64,000 nt of DNA from Lethocerus indicus. Lineage: Eukaryota; Arthropoda; Insecta; Hemiptera; Belostomatidae. The DNA lies in contig JACDQD010000009.1 of assembly GCA_019843655.1 (NCBI GenBank), positions 2,545,204 through 2,609,203 of the forward strand, given 5' to 3'. The position numbers and the translations under genes are program-made. This document shows positions 24,218-35,397 of the stretch, piece by piece (the first letter of the stretch is position 1; every line of letters starts with the position of its first letter). Below the pieces are notes generated by a model. That model did not search any database. It was not told the origin of the DNA and saw nothing but the letters and a program-made list of their open reading frames with translations.

Positions 24218-24390
24218 TATGCTACTGACGGTGGCGAGGAGCCGCGATTCTTGCGATGAACTAGAAAACAATAGAATAAACATTCTCCGTCCGCTGATAG
24301 GATCTTTTGCTAGACCGGTTTCGGGTGCTGGCCACCGTAATCAGCTTTATCGGTTGTGTGCCGGGCATCTTAACTGTCAATGCGCATTAA
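24218..24390. mobile_element. HP remnant with arms in swapped order
   Basis: A diverged right-arm piece (GCTACTGACGGTGGCGAGG, 24218-24256) precedes a left-arm piece (24299 onward: CTTTTGCTAGACCGGTTTCG, then GTAATCAGC, GGGCATCTTAACTGTCAATG). In intact copies the left arm comes first. The order here fits two abutting partial copies or a rearrangement. Confidence 0.6.
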
Positions 24391-24711
24391 ATACAGAAAG
24401 GATCTTTCTTCGTGGTTTAATGTTCTAGCACAACAACAATTACTCTTTAATTTCAACAATATTTTTAGGACGTCGCCTCCCCTACGGGCGCTATTACGGT
24501 TTCCTTTTAGTAACCCGAAACCTCCGTCCCGATATCAAGTCTCGCCGGGGGGTCTACAGGGCGTGAAATTGTATTTGGGTCATTTTTATTTCTATATTCC
24601 TCCCTCGGAGAGCTCCGTCTCCATTAAAAGACGGTCCAGCGGCGGAGACCGGAGTTCGGGGTTCGAACTCCCGGTTGACCGATGGTGGGGTAAGTAACGC
24701 GATTCCCCCTG

Positions 24712-24714
<3 letters not shown>
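24391..24714. other. Unassigned DNA
   Basis: No gene recognised. GGTTCGAACTCC near 24660 resembles a tRNA B box but has no tRNA-like partner upstream. Confidence 0.4.
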
Positions 24715-24754
<40 letters not shown>

Positions 24755-24770
24755 TATATACGTATATAAT
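24715..24770. repeat. (TA)n microsatellite
   Basis: A TA run of about 38 bases continuing as a degenerate TA-rich tail. Confidence 0.95.
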
Positions 24771-24910
24771 GTAACTCAACGCCGCCATTATAAAGCCCTG
24801 GGGCCCTTCATTGTCACCCCTTCGTGGCACTCAATACATCGCCGCCGCTAGCCTTGCGCCCTATACGCTAGCTGAGGCTATAAAAACCGCCAGCTGCTCT
24901 CTCTCTTTTT

Positions 24911-24917
24911 ATATACA

Positions 24918-24980
<63 letters not shown>
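24911..24980. repeat. (TA)n microsatellite
   Basis: A TA run of about 60 bases, the longest in the window, only 140 bases after the previous one. Confidence 0.95.
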
Positions 24981-24983
<3 letters not shown>

Positions 24984-25270
24984 GCTGCCGGTTACGCCCT
25001 GTCCAAATCTCGTTAATATGAATATACCACGCCTCTCCCCCAATAACGTTGCAACGCTTTTTCAGCCGGCTTATAATTTATCATCGAATTAGTTTTTCAG
25101 TTAGTCGTCCGAATGCAGCGTTGTATTTGCGTGTAAAATATGGAGTTGCGCCGTTAAAATTTTCTTTATTCAAGTTTGCTGAGAATACAGAAAGTCAACG
25201 GACGCCAGCTACCTAATTGCTACCTAGATTATAGAACAATAGATCTAAACTGTGCTTAAACAATAAATTA

Positions 25271-25563
25271 TTACCGTAGATTTGTTGTGTTTCTGTCTCC
25301 TCTCGCTGGTTTGGTCTTTTGCTAGACCGGTGTTAGTCACTGCTGGCACTTTGTTTTTCGTGACTATCACTGTCACTTGTACTGTGGTGGTTTGTCTTGT
25401 GTACATATACGTGTCTTGTTATTGTGTTTTTTGGGGGATGCCCAAAAAACATCCAAAGTGACTAACACCGCGCTACTGAAGATGGCGAGCGGCCGAAACC
25501 GGTCCAGCGATAGACCAAACCGCGAAACACAACAAATCAACTGTATTCCAACCCTTCGCAGGG
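25271..25563 (+). mobile_element. HP hairpin element, copy 5
   Basis: The left end is the short type (TTACCGTAGATTTGTTGTG). The left arm goes from TTTTGCTAGACCGG directly into TGTTAGTCACTGCTGGC, skipping the CGCCATCTTCAGTAG block. The right arm keeps that block (CTACTGAAGATGGCGAGCGG), then GGTCCAGCGATAGACC, and runs into part of the long end (TATTCCAACCCTTCGCAGG), after which it is lost. The loop carries CTTGTACTGTGGTGGTTTGT and TATACGTGTCTTGTTATTGT. No target duplication is visible. Confidence 0.8.
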
Positions 25564-26181
25564 AGATATTAGAATTTGTAGTTGATTAAAGGAGAGTAGC
25601 TCGTACAGTTGTTTTGTTTTCGTTCATCCTTAACGATACGAATCGGACCCACGGAAATTCTCCGGACAATGTTGGGTTCTGTCGACGCGATGTGAATACC
25701 GCGAACATAAATTCGGGGCTTTTCGATCAATTCCATCGGGAATAAGAGAAAAAAATTGGAAACAATCCAGGGACCGTCGGTGGCGGACCCGGAGTCACGT
25801 TGCCGGGATCGATTCATCCGGTTCTGATTAAGGAGGGGGATCAGTCCCTCTCTTTAAGAGTTACACAGCCGTCCAATCAATTGGTACGTGATCACTCCAA
25901 ATTACAATGTACACCCGGCTTCGAGCTCCATTATTCATACTCTTTATTAGGTTCGCCGTTGGTTACATTTTAAAGTCATTTTTAAAACCAGTTATCTTGA
26001 ATGTTTATTTTGATCTTAAGACCGAGTTAATATTCTTCACTACGTCAGGCGTACAGTACAAAATGATTTCCAGTTCCCCCTAGCCGTCAGTCATATTCAT
26101 TTATAAAAATAATTCTGGATTAAAAATACAGTTAAAACTACGCCCTGCACATATGAATACTTTATGAATGAATATATTAAT
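25564..26181. other. Unassigned DNA
   Basis: No recognised gene or repeat. Confidence 0.5.
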
Positions 26182-26185
26182 TTAA

Positions 26186-26392
26186 CCCTCTATGGGCCAG
26201 TATAACTTTCGGGTCACATTTCAATTTATCGAGATTTTACCAAATAATTATAATTTTTTCGTGAGACGGCGCATAAATCTTAATCCTATAAAATATCAAT
26301 TTTTTTTCATTCGCATATATAGGTTTATAATTGCTGATTTTTCGGTACACCAATTTTTTTGGATTTAAAATTAAAATTCGGGCCATAGAGGG
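26186..26392. mobile_element. TTAA miniature element, family 1 copy 2
   Basis: A 207-bp copy of the 9.5-kb element, between TTAA at 26182-26185 and 26393-26396. The left end CCCTCTATGGGCC is intact; the right end reads GGGCCATAGAGGG, one base changed. Internal deletions of about 20 bases distinguish the copies, and both keep CATATATA followed by TTTATAATTGCTGATTTTTC. Two copies with precise TTAA borders establish this as a mobile family. Confidence 0.9.
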
Positions 26393-26396
26393 TTAA

Positions 26397-26995
26397 CGAA
26401 TATTTTGGTATAGCTTAGTGATTACATCAATTCTCCTATTCTATTCTGCCATTTTAAGGTATAATTCTAAAGTTAAAAATCTTCCTTCAATACGTTAAAT
26501 CCCCTTTCAGGATGGCCTTAAACAGTGCGCGGAGTCGAATTCAAAGTTCTGAAATATTTCTGTTGGTCCTATTCTGTATCAGGACTGAAATTTAGTTTGT
26601 TCACATGCCTGGAAAGTCTAACCAATTCGGTAAATGGTATTAGACCGTGTGTAACTTCTGTAGTCAACAGTGACTCGGCGGGAGTGTCCAACGATGCTTG
26701 AAAGTCTGAAATGTCGGGGGGGATTCGAGGGATCGGGGGAATGTCCGAGCCTGGAGAATTTCGAATCCTTAAGGAGCTTATCTGCAGTCGGTCGGAAGGG
26801 GATTTGTGTAGAAAGGCCGTGGCTGGGTGGGCTCTAAATCATCATATTTCGACCGGAGTTCTAATGCCGGGAAGTATGGTACCCTCCAGTAGGCTTTCTA
26901 TTTCCTTCTCGGCCTTCCTGTTCGACCGGGTAGCTCAGTCACGTATTTAATAAAGCCGAAGAAACTCCCCAAGCTCTATAACGTTGAAAACCACA

Positions 26996-27001
<6 letters not shown>
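26397..27001. other. Unassigned DNA
   Basis: No gene recognised. GGGTAGCTCAGTC at about 26928 resembles a tRNA A box, but no B box follows at tRNA spacing. Confidence 0.4.

Positions 27002-27049
<48 letters not shown>
27002..27049. repeat. (TA)n microsatellite
   Basis: A pure TA run of about 48 bases. Confidence 0.96.
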
Positions 27050-27052
<3 letters not shown>

Positions 27053-29188
27053 TGAGTATTATATTCCGCATTTCAATTGGCCGCGGCGTTTTGCATTTGC
27101 AGTAAGGAAAGTCGGGAAAGCCGACCTTCGGGGTCGGCTCCAATCCCATCTGTATTCCGTATTTTCCTCCCGACCGAATGTTTCGGGACCGAAAGAAAAA
27201 TTCCGAACGCAAAACCCGTTCGGCTTATGAGAAACCAAATTCCCCTAACAGACGCTTCACCAAGAAGGAATCCCCCCTCCGTCTCCCCTATGTCAATGGC
27301 GTGAGTTTCGTATTCGGAATTTATTTTTATTTATTTCCAATATATCTAGACTTAACGATTGGCTTATCGGTACAATCGCGAAACCCGGTATCACAAAATG
27401 TGTCGGTGAGAGCGTTGAAATTCGGATGAAAGTTATAAAAATATTAAAATTAAATTATTATACAGTTATACCCGAGGCATTAATGGATAATTTCACGGCA
27501 AAAATTTGGTATTTTGAATTTGTTTTCATTATTTTTCAGATATACACGAGATATATGAAACCTTGAGTTCGATATAAACCTTTGGGCATGTGAGTGGAAG
27601 AGTTGAAATGCCGCTTTCCAAATAATTTTCGGATACTGAGAGTGATCTTCTAAACTTGAGTCAAAGTCAGGATTCTAAGTCTCGATTTTATAAGTTGAAC
27701 TTAAAAATTAAGATTCGAAAATAATTTTTATATTTTTCGCTCTTTTCATCGCCCCAATCCCCAGAAGAAAGTTTTCTCTTACCCTTACTCAACTTTTCCC
27801 CAGTGTTCCGCCCCCCCCCACCAGGATTTTTAATTGCTTCTTTCCTCAGTTCCGTAGAACACCGTAGAAAACTTGATAATGGTGCCCCGAGGCGTGACCT
27901 AGGGGTCATTATTAGTTTTTTTTCACTCCAAGTTCACTCTCTCTTCTGGTCGTCATGTGTGAAACTTTTACTGTCAATCCTGAACTAATATATTCCCTTC
28001 ATCGTGGGCCCAATCCTGTCTTAGGAAAGAAAAAATTCCTTCCCGGCATAATTTCCGACACGAATTCCTGACATATTTTATGCATTATTCAAAATTAGAC
28101 CTCTCCTCATCAAACTCCCGGGTATGAAAGAGCTTTAGAAATACAATTTACCTTGGATGTTGTTAGTTTAATGTGGGGGAAAATAGTGGATTTTAAAGTG
28201 ATTTCCATAATAGCTATAATATTAATAATGCGTGGTAATTTAAATTTCTGGAAAGTACAATAAATGTGCTTTCGCGTTGTCTACCGACGGTGGGAGAAAC
28301 CTAGCAGCGGGAATACTTGCCGCAGGGGGAAAAGCCCTTCCCGGGCACTGTAAAGAGATGCCGCAATAACGATCGCTTTCGACCCTAAAAGTTTCCTCCC
28401 TCTCCCACCCCCTACTATCCTGTGGAAAGCAAATATGGCTAAATCATGTGTATAATAAGGGCGAACCGGGGAGGGACAAGTAGTCGTACTAGTTTGAGTT
28501 GTTGAAATCCTGCGGGGCCATTTTGGGGCCCCGGACCAATTATTCGCTGCCCCCGCGTTTCTGGAAGTTTCCTGCGGTCTCCGAAAGCCCGCCGGACCTC
28601 TCCTGCGGATTCGGCCCCGTCCTCGGGCCTTCAACTTCTTGCGGTCCGCCTCCCCCCCCCCCTTCCCATTTCCTCTACAAATAGCGGGGGCCGGCTCGCG
28701 CACGCACACGCCCCCGCTCGCTCTCTCTTTCTCAACTTCTTGTTCCCCGTACTCGGTTTGTAAGTGATTTGTCGAGTACTGGGGCGCGTCTCACCCCCTG
28801 CCATTTTCCCAACCCCCTCAGCCAACTTTGGGGCTGTTAATGGAATCGGTGAGTTGTGGGGTGGAGGAAAACCTCCCGCACTATCCGGTCGGCGCCAAAT
28901 TGGCGTTTAATTTTGAAGGCCGGTCCTATTGTAGTTTCCACAGATCACTTACACTTGTACTTATCAGTGGGTACATTCATAGTAGGGCTGGTGAAAATTC
29001 GTTCGGTCCCAGGATTTTACAATGAAAAACTGAAAACCAAATATTTGAGTTCGGAAAGAATATTCTCAAATCAAATACAATACTAAACCCGAAAATAAAC
29101 GAATGATGCAGCGCAATATTGGAGTCCCGTCTCGCATAAATATGTCGTATGTATAAGAAGAGAATAGCTCATATTAAACACTCATCTA
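27050..29188. other. Unassigned DNA
   Basis: About 2.1 kb. It contains a strong small hairpin at 27119-27140 (AGCCGACC paired with GGTCGGCT around TTCGG). The GC-rich part at 28281-28840 has the longest frames (142 codons minus, 61 plus), with no motif. Confidence 0.45.
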
Positions 29189-29192
29189 TTAA

Positions 29193-29715
29193 CCCCTTAA
29201 CGTGTGCGCTAAACAGGCCAAACTGTACACACTCGAATATAATCTGAGAATTGAAAATAACAATGCTGAGAAAAAAAATCGTGTTATCGATATTTATCAT
29301 TTACATAGGATTGTAAGCTATAATGCTTATTTATTCGAGAATAAAATAAGAAAAAAGAAGCTCTCGCGAGATATTGCGTTATGTTGTGCTGAAAGGGATA
29401 GCGAAGGAAAAAGGAAAAGAAAAGAGTCGTTACAAGTGTAATACTTGCAATTTTGGGCTATGTACTGCACCTTGCTTCGAAATATATCACACAAAAGAAA
29501 ATTTAGAATAATTTTTTGAAGGATAAAAAAGTCGATGCACGTGTAACATTGCAATATTCGGCTCTTTTCTGCAATGTGGATCAAAATCCAAAATTAAAAT
29601 AAATATTTTGTATTTTTTTAATTTTTTTTGCCAAGACAATGTTCTAAAGTGTGTTTTTTTACATTAAAAAAATTTTTTTTGGCCGGTTTTTTCAAAAATT
29701 CTGTGCGTTAAGGGG
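29193..29715 (+). mobile_element. piggyBac-family relic bounded by TTAA
   Basis: A 523-bp element between TTAA at 29189-29192 and 29716-29719, with 10-bp inverted ends CCCCTTAACG and CGTTAAGGGG. Unlike the other TTAA elements here it keeps coding sequence: the C-terminal cysteine-rich domain at about 29428-29511. The parent's DDD catalytic core is absent, so this is an internal deletion derivative. Ends, target and encoded domain all point to piggyBac. Confidence 0.88.
29374..29511 (+). pseudogene. piggyBac transposase C-terminal cysteine-rich domain remnant
   Basis: On the plus strand the frame ending at the TAA at 29509-29511 reads SRYKCNTCNFGLCTAPCFEI followed by YHTKENLE. This is the Cys-x2-Cys, Cys-x3-Cys, then His-Thr-Lys arrangement that closes piggyBac transposases; the domain binds zinc and contacts the terminal repeats. 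Upstream the frame stays open through KGIAKEKGKEK, where the family usually has a linker with one more Cys pair; here the expected cysteines read Tyr and Leu, so the zinc site is incomplete. The catalytic core is not present. The antisense frame over the same bases is a shadow. Confidence 0.8.
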
Positions 29716-29738
29716 TTAAATCTAACCGGCAATAATTT

Positions 29739-29945
29739 AGTGTCAGTACCTTATATATTTGTTTTAAATCGACTTGGCTGTAAATGCATTAAAAATCCAA
29801 GATATGGCCCGGCATTGAGAATGTTTCCCAATGAATCTACTTTAGGATTTATTATTTACACTTTAGTATTCCGCGGACGTAATTTTGTAAACGCTTCCTC
29901 AGTCTTCAGGTGCATTGAATTCCTACTATATTTCTTGTAGGAATA
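29739..29945 (+). repeat. Tandem duplication, unit 1
   Basis: First copy of a 207-bp direct duplication that starts 20 bases after the piggyBac relic's TTAA. It starts AGTGTCAGTACCTTATATAT and ends with the AATTCCTACTATATTTC region. Confidence 0.88.
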
Positions 29946-30076
29946 TAGTGTCAGTACCTTATATATTTGCTTTAAATCGACTTGGCTGTAAACGCATTAA
30001 AAATCCAAGGTATGGCCCGGCTTTTCCGTGAGGAAACGCTTCCTCAGTCTTCAGGTGCATTGAATTCCTACTGTAG
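29946..30076 (+). repeat. Tandem duplication, unit 2 (shortened)
   Basis: Second copy of the unit. The first 75 bases differ from unit 1 at about three positions. After TATGGCCCGGC about 75 bases of unit 1 are replaced by some 12 bases, then identity resumes with ACGCTTCCTCAGTCTTCAGG and TGCATTGAATTCCTACT. Confidence 0.88.
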
Positions 30077-32328
30077 CGTGTTTTCGGTTTCGGGGAAATT
30101 TTTAAATATTGTATGACCTCCGCACGGCCCTTTAAGGGCGCCGGTGTCTCGGGAGGGTAGTAACTCAGCCGGTGGCCGGTGTATTATTAACTGCGGGGTA
30201 TCGGTCGAATGAATAATCAAATGGAAGGTGGCTCCGCGATGGTAGAGAGGGTCCCCGCGTTATGACGACATTAGAAAATATGAGGAGCAAAGGCGGGTCC
30301 TAGGGGTTGGGCGGGGGGGGTCGTCATGGGAACGCCGTCTGGGGATGAGTCATCCCCCTGTGCCCTTGCCGGGGGGCAAGCCCCACTAATCGCAACCGCT
30401 CTCTTTCTAATTTCTTTTGATTCCTCTCTCTCCCTTTTTTTCCCCCCGTTCCCACACACCCCCTTTCCCTTCTCTTTTAATTCGCATTTTATTATTTGTG
30501 CGGCCCGCGCACCACCCCCGTTCACGGGGCACGCCCCGTGGGGAATCAATTGAGACGTCGCCAATAATGACCGGTCTAACAAAGGGACTTGACACCCTTC
30601 CTAACGCTTCTGTACCCGACAGAGTACCCGGACCCCAACTAACCCTGTACGGTACCCACAATGGAATCAGGGTGTGGGCGTCAAGTATTTAAAGCCTGCG
30701 ATTAATCCCAAGTATTTGTATCGAAGGGGGGAATCGGGCGGCGTGGGATCATTCCGCACCAGTTATTCAATATTCATAAAATTCCCTCCCACAGTCAGAA
30801 TTTACTTGCAGTCGTTATTACACAAGAGTGTTTTGTACAGTACAAAATCTTAAAATTCCTCAACAAATCGGTTTATCTCTAGCTTTTAAACTTTCAAACC
30901 CTCCGATAACCTTTCATTCTCAATATATATAAATATATTGTCATTTTTTCTTGTGGACGATACTCTAGTCCGCGTACACCAATCGCATGTTTTATCATAA
31001 TAAGTATCGTTCATCATTAGTGACAAATTCATAGTGGAAAGGCGGCTTTACTTTAGATTTATGTATACGTTTACAACGTGCACATTTTTCAATTATTTTT
31101 CAGATGTGCGTACATTAAATTATGCCAGTTCAAATTGTCCGGAGAAAATATTTTTTACATTTAATTGTCGAACATATTCGCTAGTATTTGCGAAGTAGAG
31201 CAAATTCTGCCTCAATCTGTCTAGCGATATTTCTCACTTTTTTAATCACTAATGAGGGATACTACATATCCGTTTCGAAGTCGCGTAATTGTTCAATATT
31301 TCAATGGATAACTCTGTATACGTGTTTTTCATATCGCCAACGTGTTTCCGATAAACAGACGCATACCGTCTGAGTGTTGTTTCAGATTGTTTAAGCTTCG
31401 TATTATATCTTAAAATGCAAAGTTTCAGTTAGTTCGGCTCGATTTTACTGTGGGCGTTCTTATTATTAACGGCTTGTGAAAATTCAACGGCTGTGAGGGA
31501 ACGACTCGTTCTTGGCCACGCCCAAACAAGCTCGGTAGCCTTCAATGAAATGAACCCGAGAGAGTTTCCCTTTTCTTGTTTTCATCCTGTCGAAAGCTCT
31601 TGTTCCAAGCGCGGGCTGCTTTTATTTTCGCCTGTAAATATTTTCCCCGCTGGCGCAAGGCCCGTGTAAAAAGGAGGTCGTAACTTAGCCCCTATTGGAA
31701 AGCCGGCTTACACAACTTTTTTTTTCAAAATTACAATACACCTGTAGGCTTTTCAAGAGTCCTGTTCTCCTTTTCTATCTATTTTCACTGCACTCGTAAA
31801 GTCCCGTGGGAGTAAGTTTTCCCGACTCTTGTTGCCCACGCGTTTCAACTGTTTCGGAATTTTTCAACAAATGTTTCTCTTTCGCATCGTCACATGTCGG
31901 CTTCTCATCCATCGTTAGTAGCATTCAATTAGTAATCTACATTGAGGCAGAAGCTATCGCCATAATAATACGAATAATGCGAACAGAAAAAAATAAATAT
32001 TATATACGTTAAATATTTAAACAGACGGAATATTCCATAGCTTTGAACGTATATTCCGAGACAATCACATTATAATTCGTACTATGGAGATGTGAAGTCT
32101 CCAGACAAAATCAAGCCTTTAACACAGAAATAAAGTGCATTTTATCTTTATTGCTTCTGATGACTAATTAGGGACCGACAATTCTCGGGTCAATTGTCGA
32201 GATGCTCCTAAAAACACCCGAATTCTAAACTCTAACAATTTATAAATAAGAGAGAAAATATAAAATGACCAATAAAAAATTAGAATGTCAGCATGATATT
32301 GTTTTTAGTTCAACATTTCCGTTTTTTT
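30077..32328. other. Unassigned DNA
   Basis: A GC-rich island at about 30240-30660 carries several 75-103-codon frames on both strands without motifs; the rest is AT-rich. No gene is supported. Confidence 0.45.
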
Positions 32329-32390
32329 TCTGTCTCCTCTCGCCGGACAGTGCAGTGAGGATGCCCGAAAAACATCCAAAGTGCCGACCA
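32329..32390. mobile_element. HP fragment
   Basis: TTCTGTCTCCTCTCGCCGGA joins directly to CAGTGCAGTGAGGATGCCCG and ACATCCAAAGTGCC. The outer left arm is fused to the inner right arm with everything between deleted. Confidence 0.75.
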
Positions 32391-34929
32391 ACCGATTTTT
32401 GTTATTCCTATAATGAGTTTAATTATCTTATAATTCCAATTCTGTTAAACATTTTAAATTGAAGCCTATCTTCGAGACTTCTTTTTTAATTGCGTTTAGT
32501 ATTTCCTTTTTTTTTGGGAAGGCGTTTTATTTTTTTCTAATTCTGGCGAGGCCATAATTGAATCTGCGCGCCTCCAGTAACCAGATCCCTCCCGTCCCTC
32601 CTCTCGCTTTGTCCCTTCCTTCCCTCCGTCGGCGAAAAATATTTACATTTAAATTAATTCTTAACAACATCGCCAATTAGCCTAATGTTGATTGGGACAA
32701 CATCCCCGCAACCCCAACCCCGCCCTGATCAATTTCCTTGATGATTCAGTTATATCCCTGAGTGGGGAGGTGGACGCGATTAAGAGGCTCCGCCACCCCT
32801 CTCGTCTTGGTCTGGCGATCTTTTAATAAAATATGAGCGTTTTCTTATGCAAATCCAGTTTTACGATGTTGGAGTTGTTTTAATTAATATGGTTTAATTC
32901 CCCGGTCCGGATGTGGGGTGGGAGGGTCTCGTACGCAGGTAAATTGAGAGGGCAAATAACTTTAATACCTCCAATGAGTACCCTTTAAAAGGGGGCCCTT
33001 CAGAATTTTGCCTCGGATCCTTCGGTTCTGAGTTTGCGCTGAACAATGATTATCGCCGTATTAAACAAACTTCAGGCGTTTAAATGTCCATTTCGGGATT
33101 AAGTATATTTGATTTGTAAGGCGTAATACCAGGTCGGCGGGGGATGTTCTTTAAAGGCTTATGAGGGAGGGAAGTCTCGTTATTTCTCGATCCTGTCTCG
33201 TCACTTAATTGGTGTCCCGTTCTGAAAAGGGATTTTCCGACGGGGGACTTAGTGCAGGGGGAAGATTCGGCTAATTTATATCCTCGTGGAGGAAGGACGT
33301 CCATCTCTTCGCCCGGGGATCCGTCGTGGGAAATGATCCTGGGGATGACTTAGCTAAGGACCTTCACATGTCCTACGTCACGTACTCCACTTATCCCTTT
33401 TTCTATCAGTCGCTTATTGGATCCTCCAATAAGGGGCCGATCATGGCCTGTCAATCGGCTGTAAACGAATGTAAATATACAGATTTCCCTAGAAATTTAC
33501 ACATTCAACATGAAAAATACCTGCAATTTATTAGGATTACAAAAATAAAAAACCACTATTGAATCGGCCCGTTGTTTTACGACGAGTTTCAATTGAATGG
33601 AAATTTCCGAACTGGATTCCCTACGGTGGACCAAAATATTGATTTTATATCAATATTAATATTAAATATTAATTAAATTTTAATTGATAGGGTAGCTCAA
33701 TCAACTCCAGGAAACTGGAGTGGGTCACGTACATTTTCATATCGAGATTCACAAAAAAATTGTGATAAAGCAAATTATAATTTTAATGAGCTATACGTGA
33801 TGGAACGAGAATTGGTCTCAAATTAAGGTCTCCCATTTATTTCAACTTTTGTATATTATTAAATGGAAAAAATAATTAATTTTAATTTCTATTTTTCTGT
33901 TTCAGGTAAGAGTCATTCGATAGACAGACCTACTGGGGGGGAATTTCAATGAGGGCGGTCAGTCGCAAGTATAAAATTTTATTTTTCTTTGAACTCCATT
34001 ATGGTTGTGATAAATATGTATGAAAATAATAGTATATTTCAATGCTGAAAGCACCGGGTATTCTACAATGGGAGAAAGGTAAACCTTGTAAGACTCAGAA
34101 GGGCTTGAACTTTTAAGTACACAGTCGGCTTTGACTCTTTTGGGAAATTAGCGTGCAGAACAATTTGATTCTGTTTATTTATTCAAACTTTGCCTTTGTG
34201 GGCCGTTCTCTTTCTGACCGCGGCCAACAAAAGGGAAAGAGTGTTGTTGGGGGCCCAAAGCCCCCTTTGCAACGTTTTCAAGCCCGGCTTTGCCCGGATG
34301 AAGTCCACCCAGATGAAGGATTTGGTCTTACATAAACCGGAAGGAATGCGTAACAACAGCTAACTAGCAACATGAGCATTGACATTGTCATGGACGTATT
34401 TTCACCTCGAGGCTTCAACACTGTTATTAACTGCTAAAACGTGTCTAATCCCCATAAGAGATAATAAAGTTTACATTGTCCATTTACGGAATACAGACCT
34501 TACAGTGACTCGGCGCTCGCTCAAGTAGGCTCGATAATTGTGTCGCGCGAAAAATATGATAACTCCGTGTGATATTTGTAGAATTTCGAGAGAAATGAAT
34601 CACCGCATTTCATTTAAAAATTCTCCGTTTTCATATCCACTTATCTACAACTGCAGATTGTAATTTTTTTTTCTTAATTCCTCCCAATACGTTGATAACG
34701 GAAGTTGAATCAAATTCTTTCGAATATTATCGGGCGACACCAATTTACGGTGAATCCCAATCAAAAATATTAACTCTTACACTCTTTGTTCCTATTTTAG
34801 AATCTCCATATAAGGGAAATTTAAGTGTGTAAAAGTTTGACGATCTCTCGAGTGAATCACAGGATAATAAGAAGGACGACGGCATGAATAATTAAAAATT
34901 AAAGGAAAACACAATTACAGAAAAGAACT
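32391..34929. other. Unassigned DNA
   Basis: About 2.5 kb. A small AT hairpin (AATATTGAT with ATCAATATT, about 33635-33660) and a GC-containing hairpin (ACTCCAG with CTGGAGT, near 33704-33722) are the only structures noticed. No gene is supported. Confidence 0.45.
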
Positions 34930-34940
34930 CATTACACTAA

Positions 34941-35261
34941 TTTAACACCTACCTGTTTTGTGGCCTGCGAGGGGTTGGAATATACCGTAGGTTTGTGGTG
35001 TTTCTCGCCGTCTTCAGTAGCGGTGTTAGTCAAATTTGACACTTTGGATGATGTTTTTTTGGCATCCTCCCCGAAAACACAATAACAAGAGGCGTATATG
35101 TAGAAACGACAGACAGACAACCGCCGCAGTACAAGTGACAGTGACACAGTGCAGTGAGGATGGCCCGAAAACATCCAAAGTGCCAAAAGTGAAGATGGCC
35201 GAAACCGGTCTAGAAAAAGACCAAACCGGCGAGAGGAGACAGAAACACCACAAACCTACGG
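34941..35261 (-). mobile_element. HP hairpin element, copy 7
   Basis: A 321-bp copy flanked by the perfect 11-bp direct repeat CATTACACTAA at 34930-34940 and 35262-35272. The left end is the long type (TTTAACACCTACCTGTTTTG, TGCGAGGGGTTGGAATATAC). The right end is the short type, ending CAAACCTACGG. The left arm has lost most of its CTCTCGC-TAGACCGG segment and passes from GGTGTTTCTCGCC to GTCTTCAGTAGC, while the right arm has it. The loop includes ACAATAACAAGAGGCG and GACAACCGCCGCAGTACAAG. Confidence 0.9.
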
Positions 35262-35285
35262 CATTACACTAACTTTAGGCCTGTT

Positions 35286-35320
35286 TTGAGCTTAAAATGT
35301 AATCTTTTGTTCCAAAATGA
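35286..35320 (+). repeat. Short direct repeat, first copy
   Basis: TTGAGCTTAAAATGTAATC followed by GTTCCAAAATGA. It recurs at 35359-35397 with a 4-base insertion. Confidence 0.8.
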
Positions 35321-35358
35321 AAAATTTATTATTGTCGGCTACTTATCCTCCCTGGTCT

Positions 35359-35397
35359 TTGAGCTTAAAATGTAATCGTTTCATGTTCCAAAATGAC
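35359..35397 (+). repeat. Short direct repeat, second copy
   Basis: Repeats the 35286-35320 sequence 73 bases downstream. The segment between the copies shows no repeat of its own. Confidence 0.8.

Noticed and set aside
24640..24690. tRNA T-arm at GGGGTTCGAACTCCC
   Set aside because: The T-stem pairs, but no acceptor stem, D-arm or A box is present at the right distance; GC-rich chance is likely. GGTTCGACTCC near 60955 and 57307 fail in the same way.
26925..26960. tRNA gene suggested by GGGTAGCTCAGTC
   Set aside because: A-box-like word only; no B box, T-arm or acceptor pairing follows. The same applies to GGGTAGCTCAATC near 33690.
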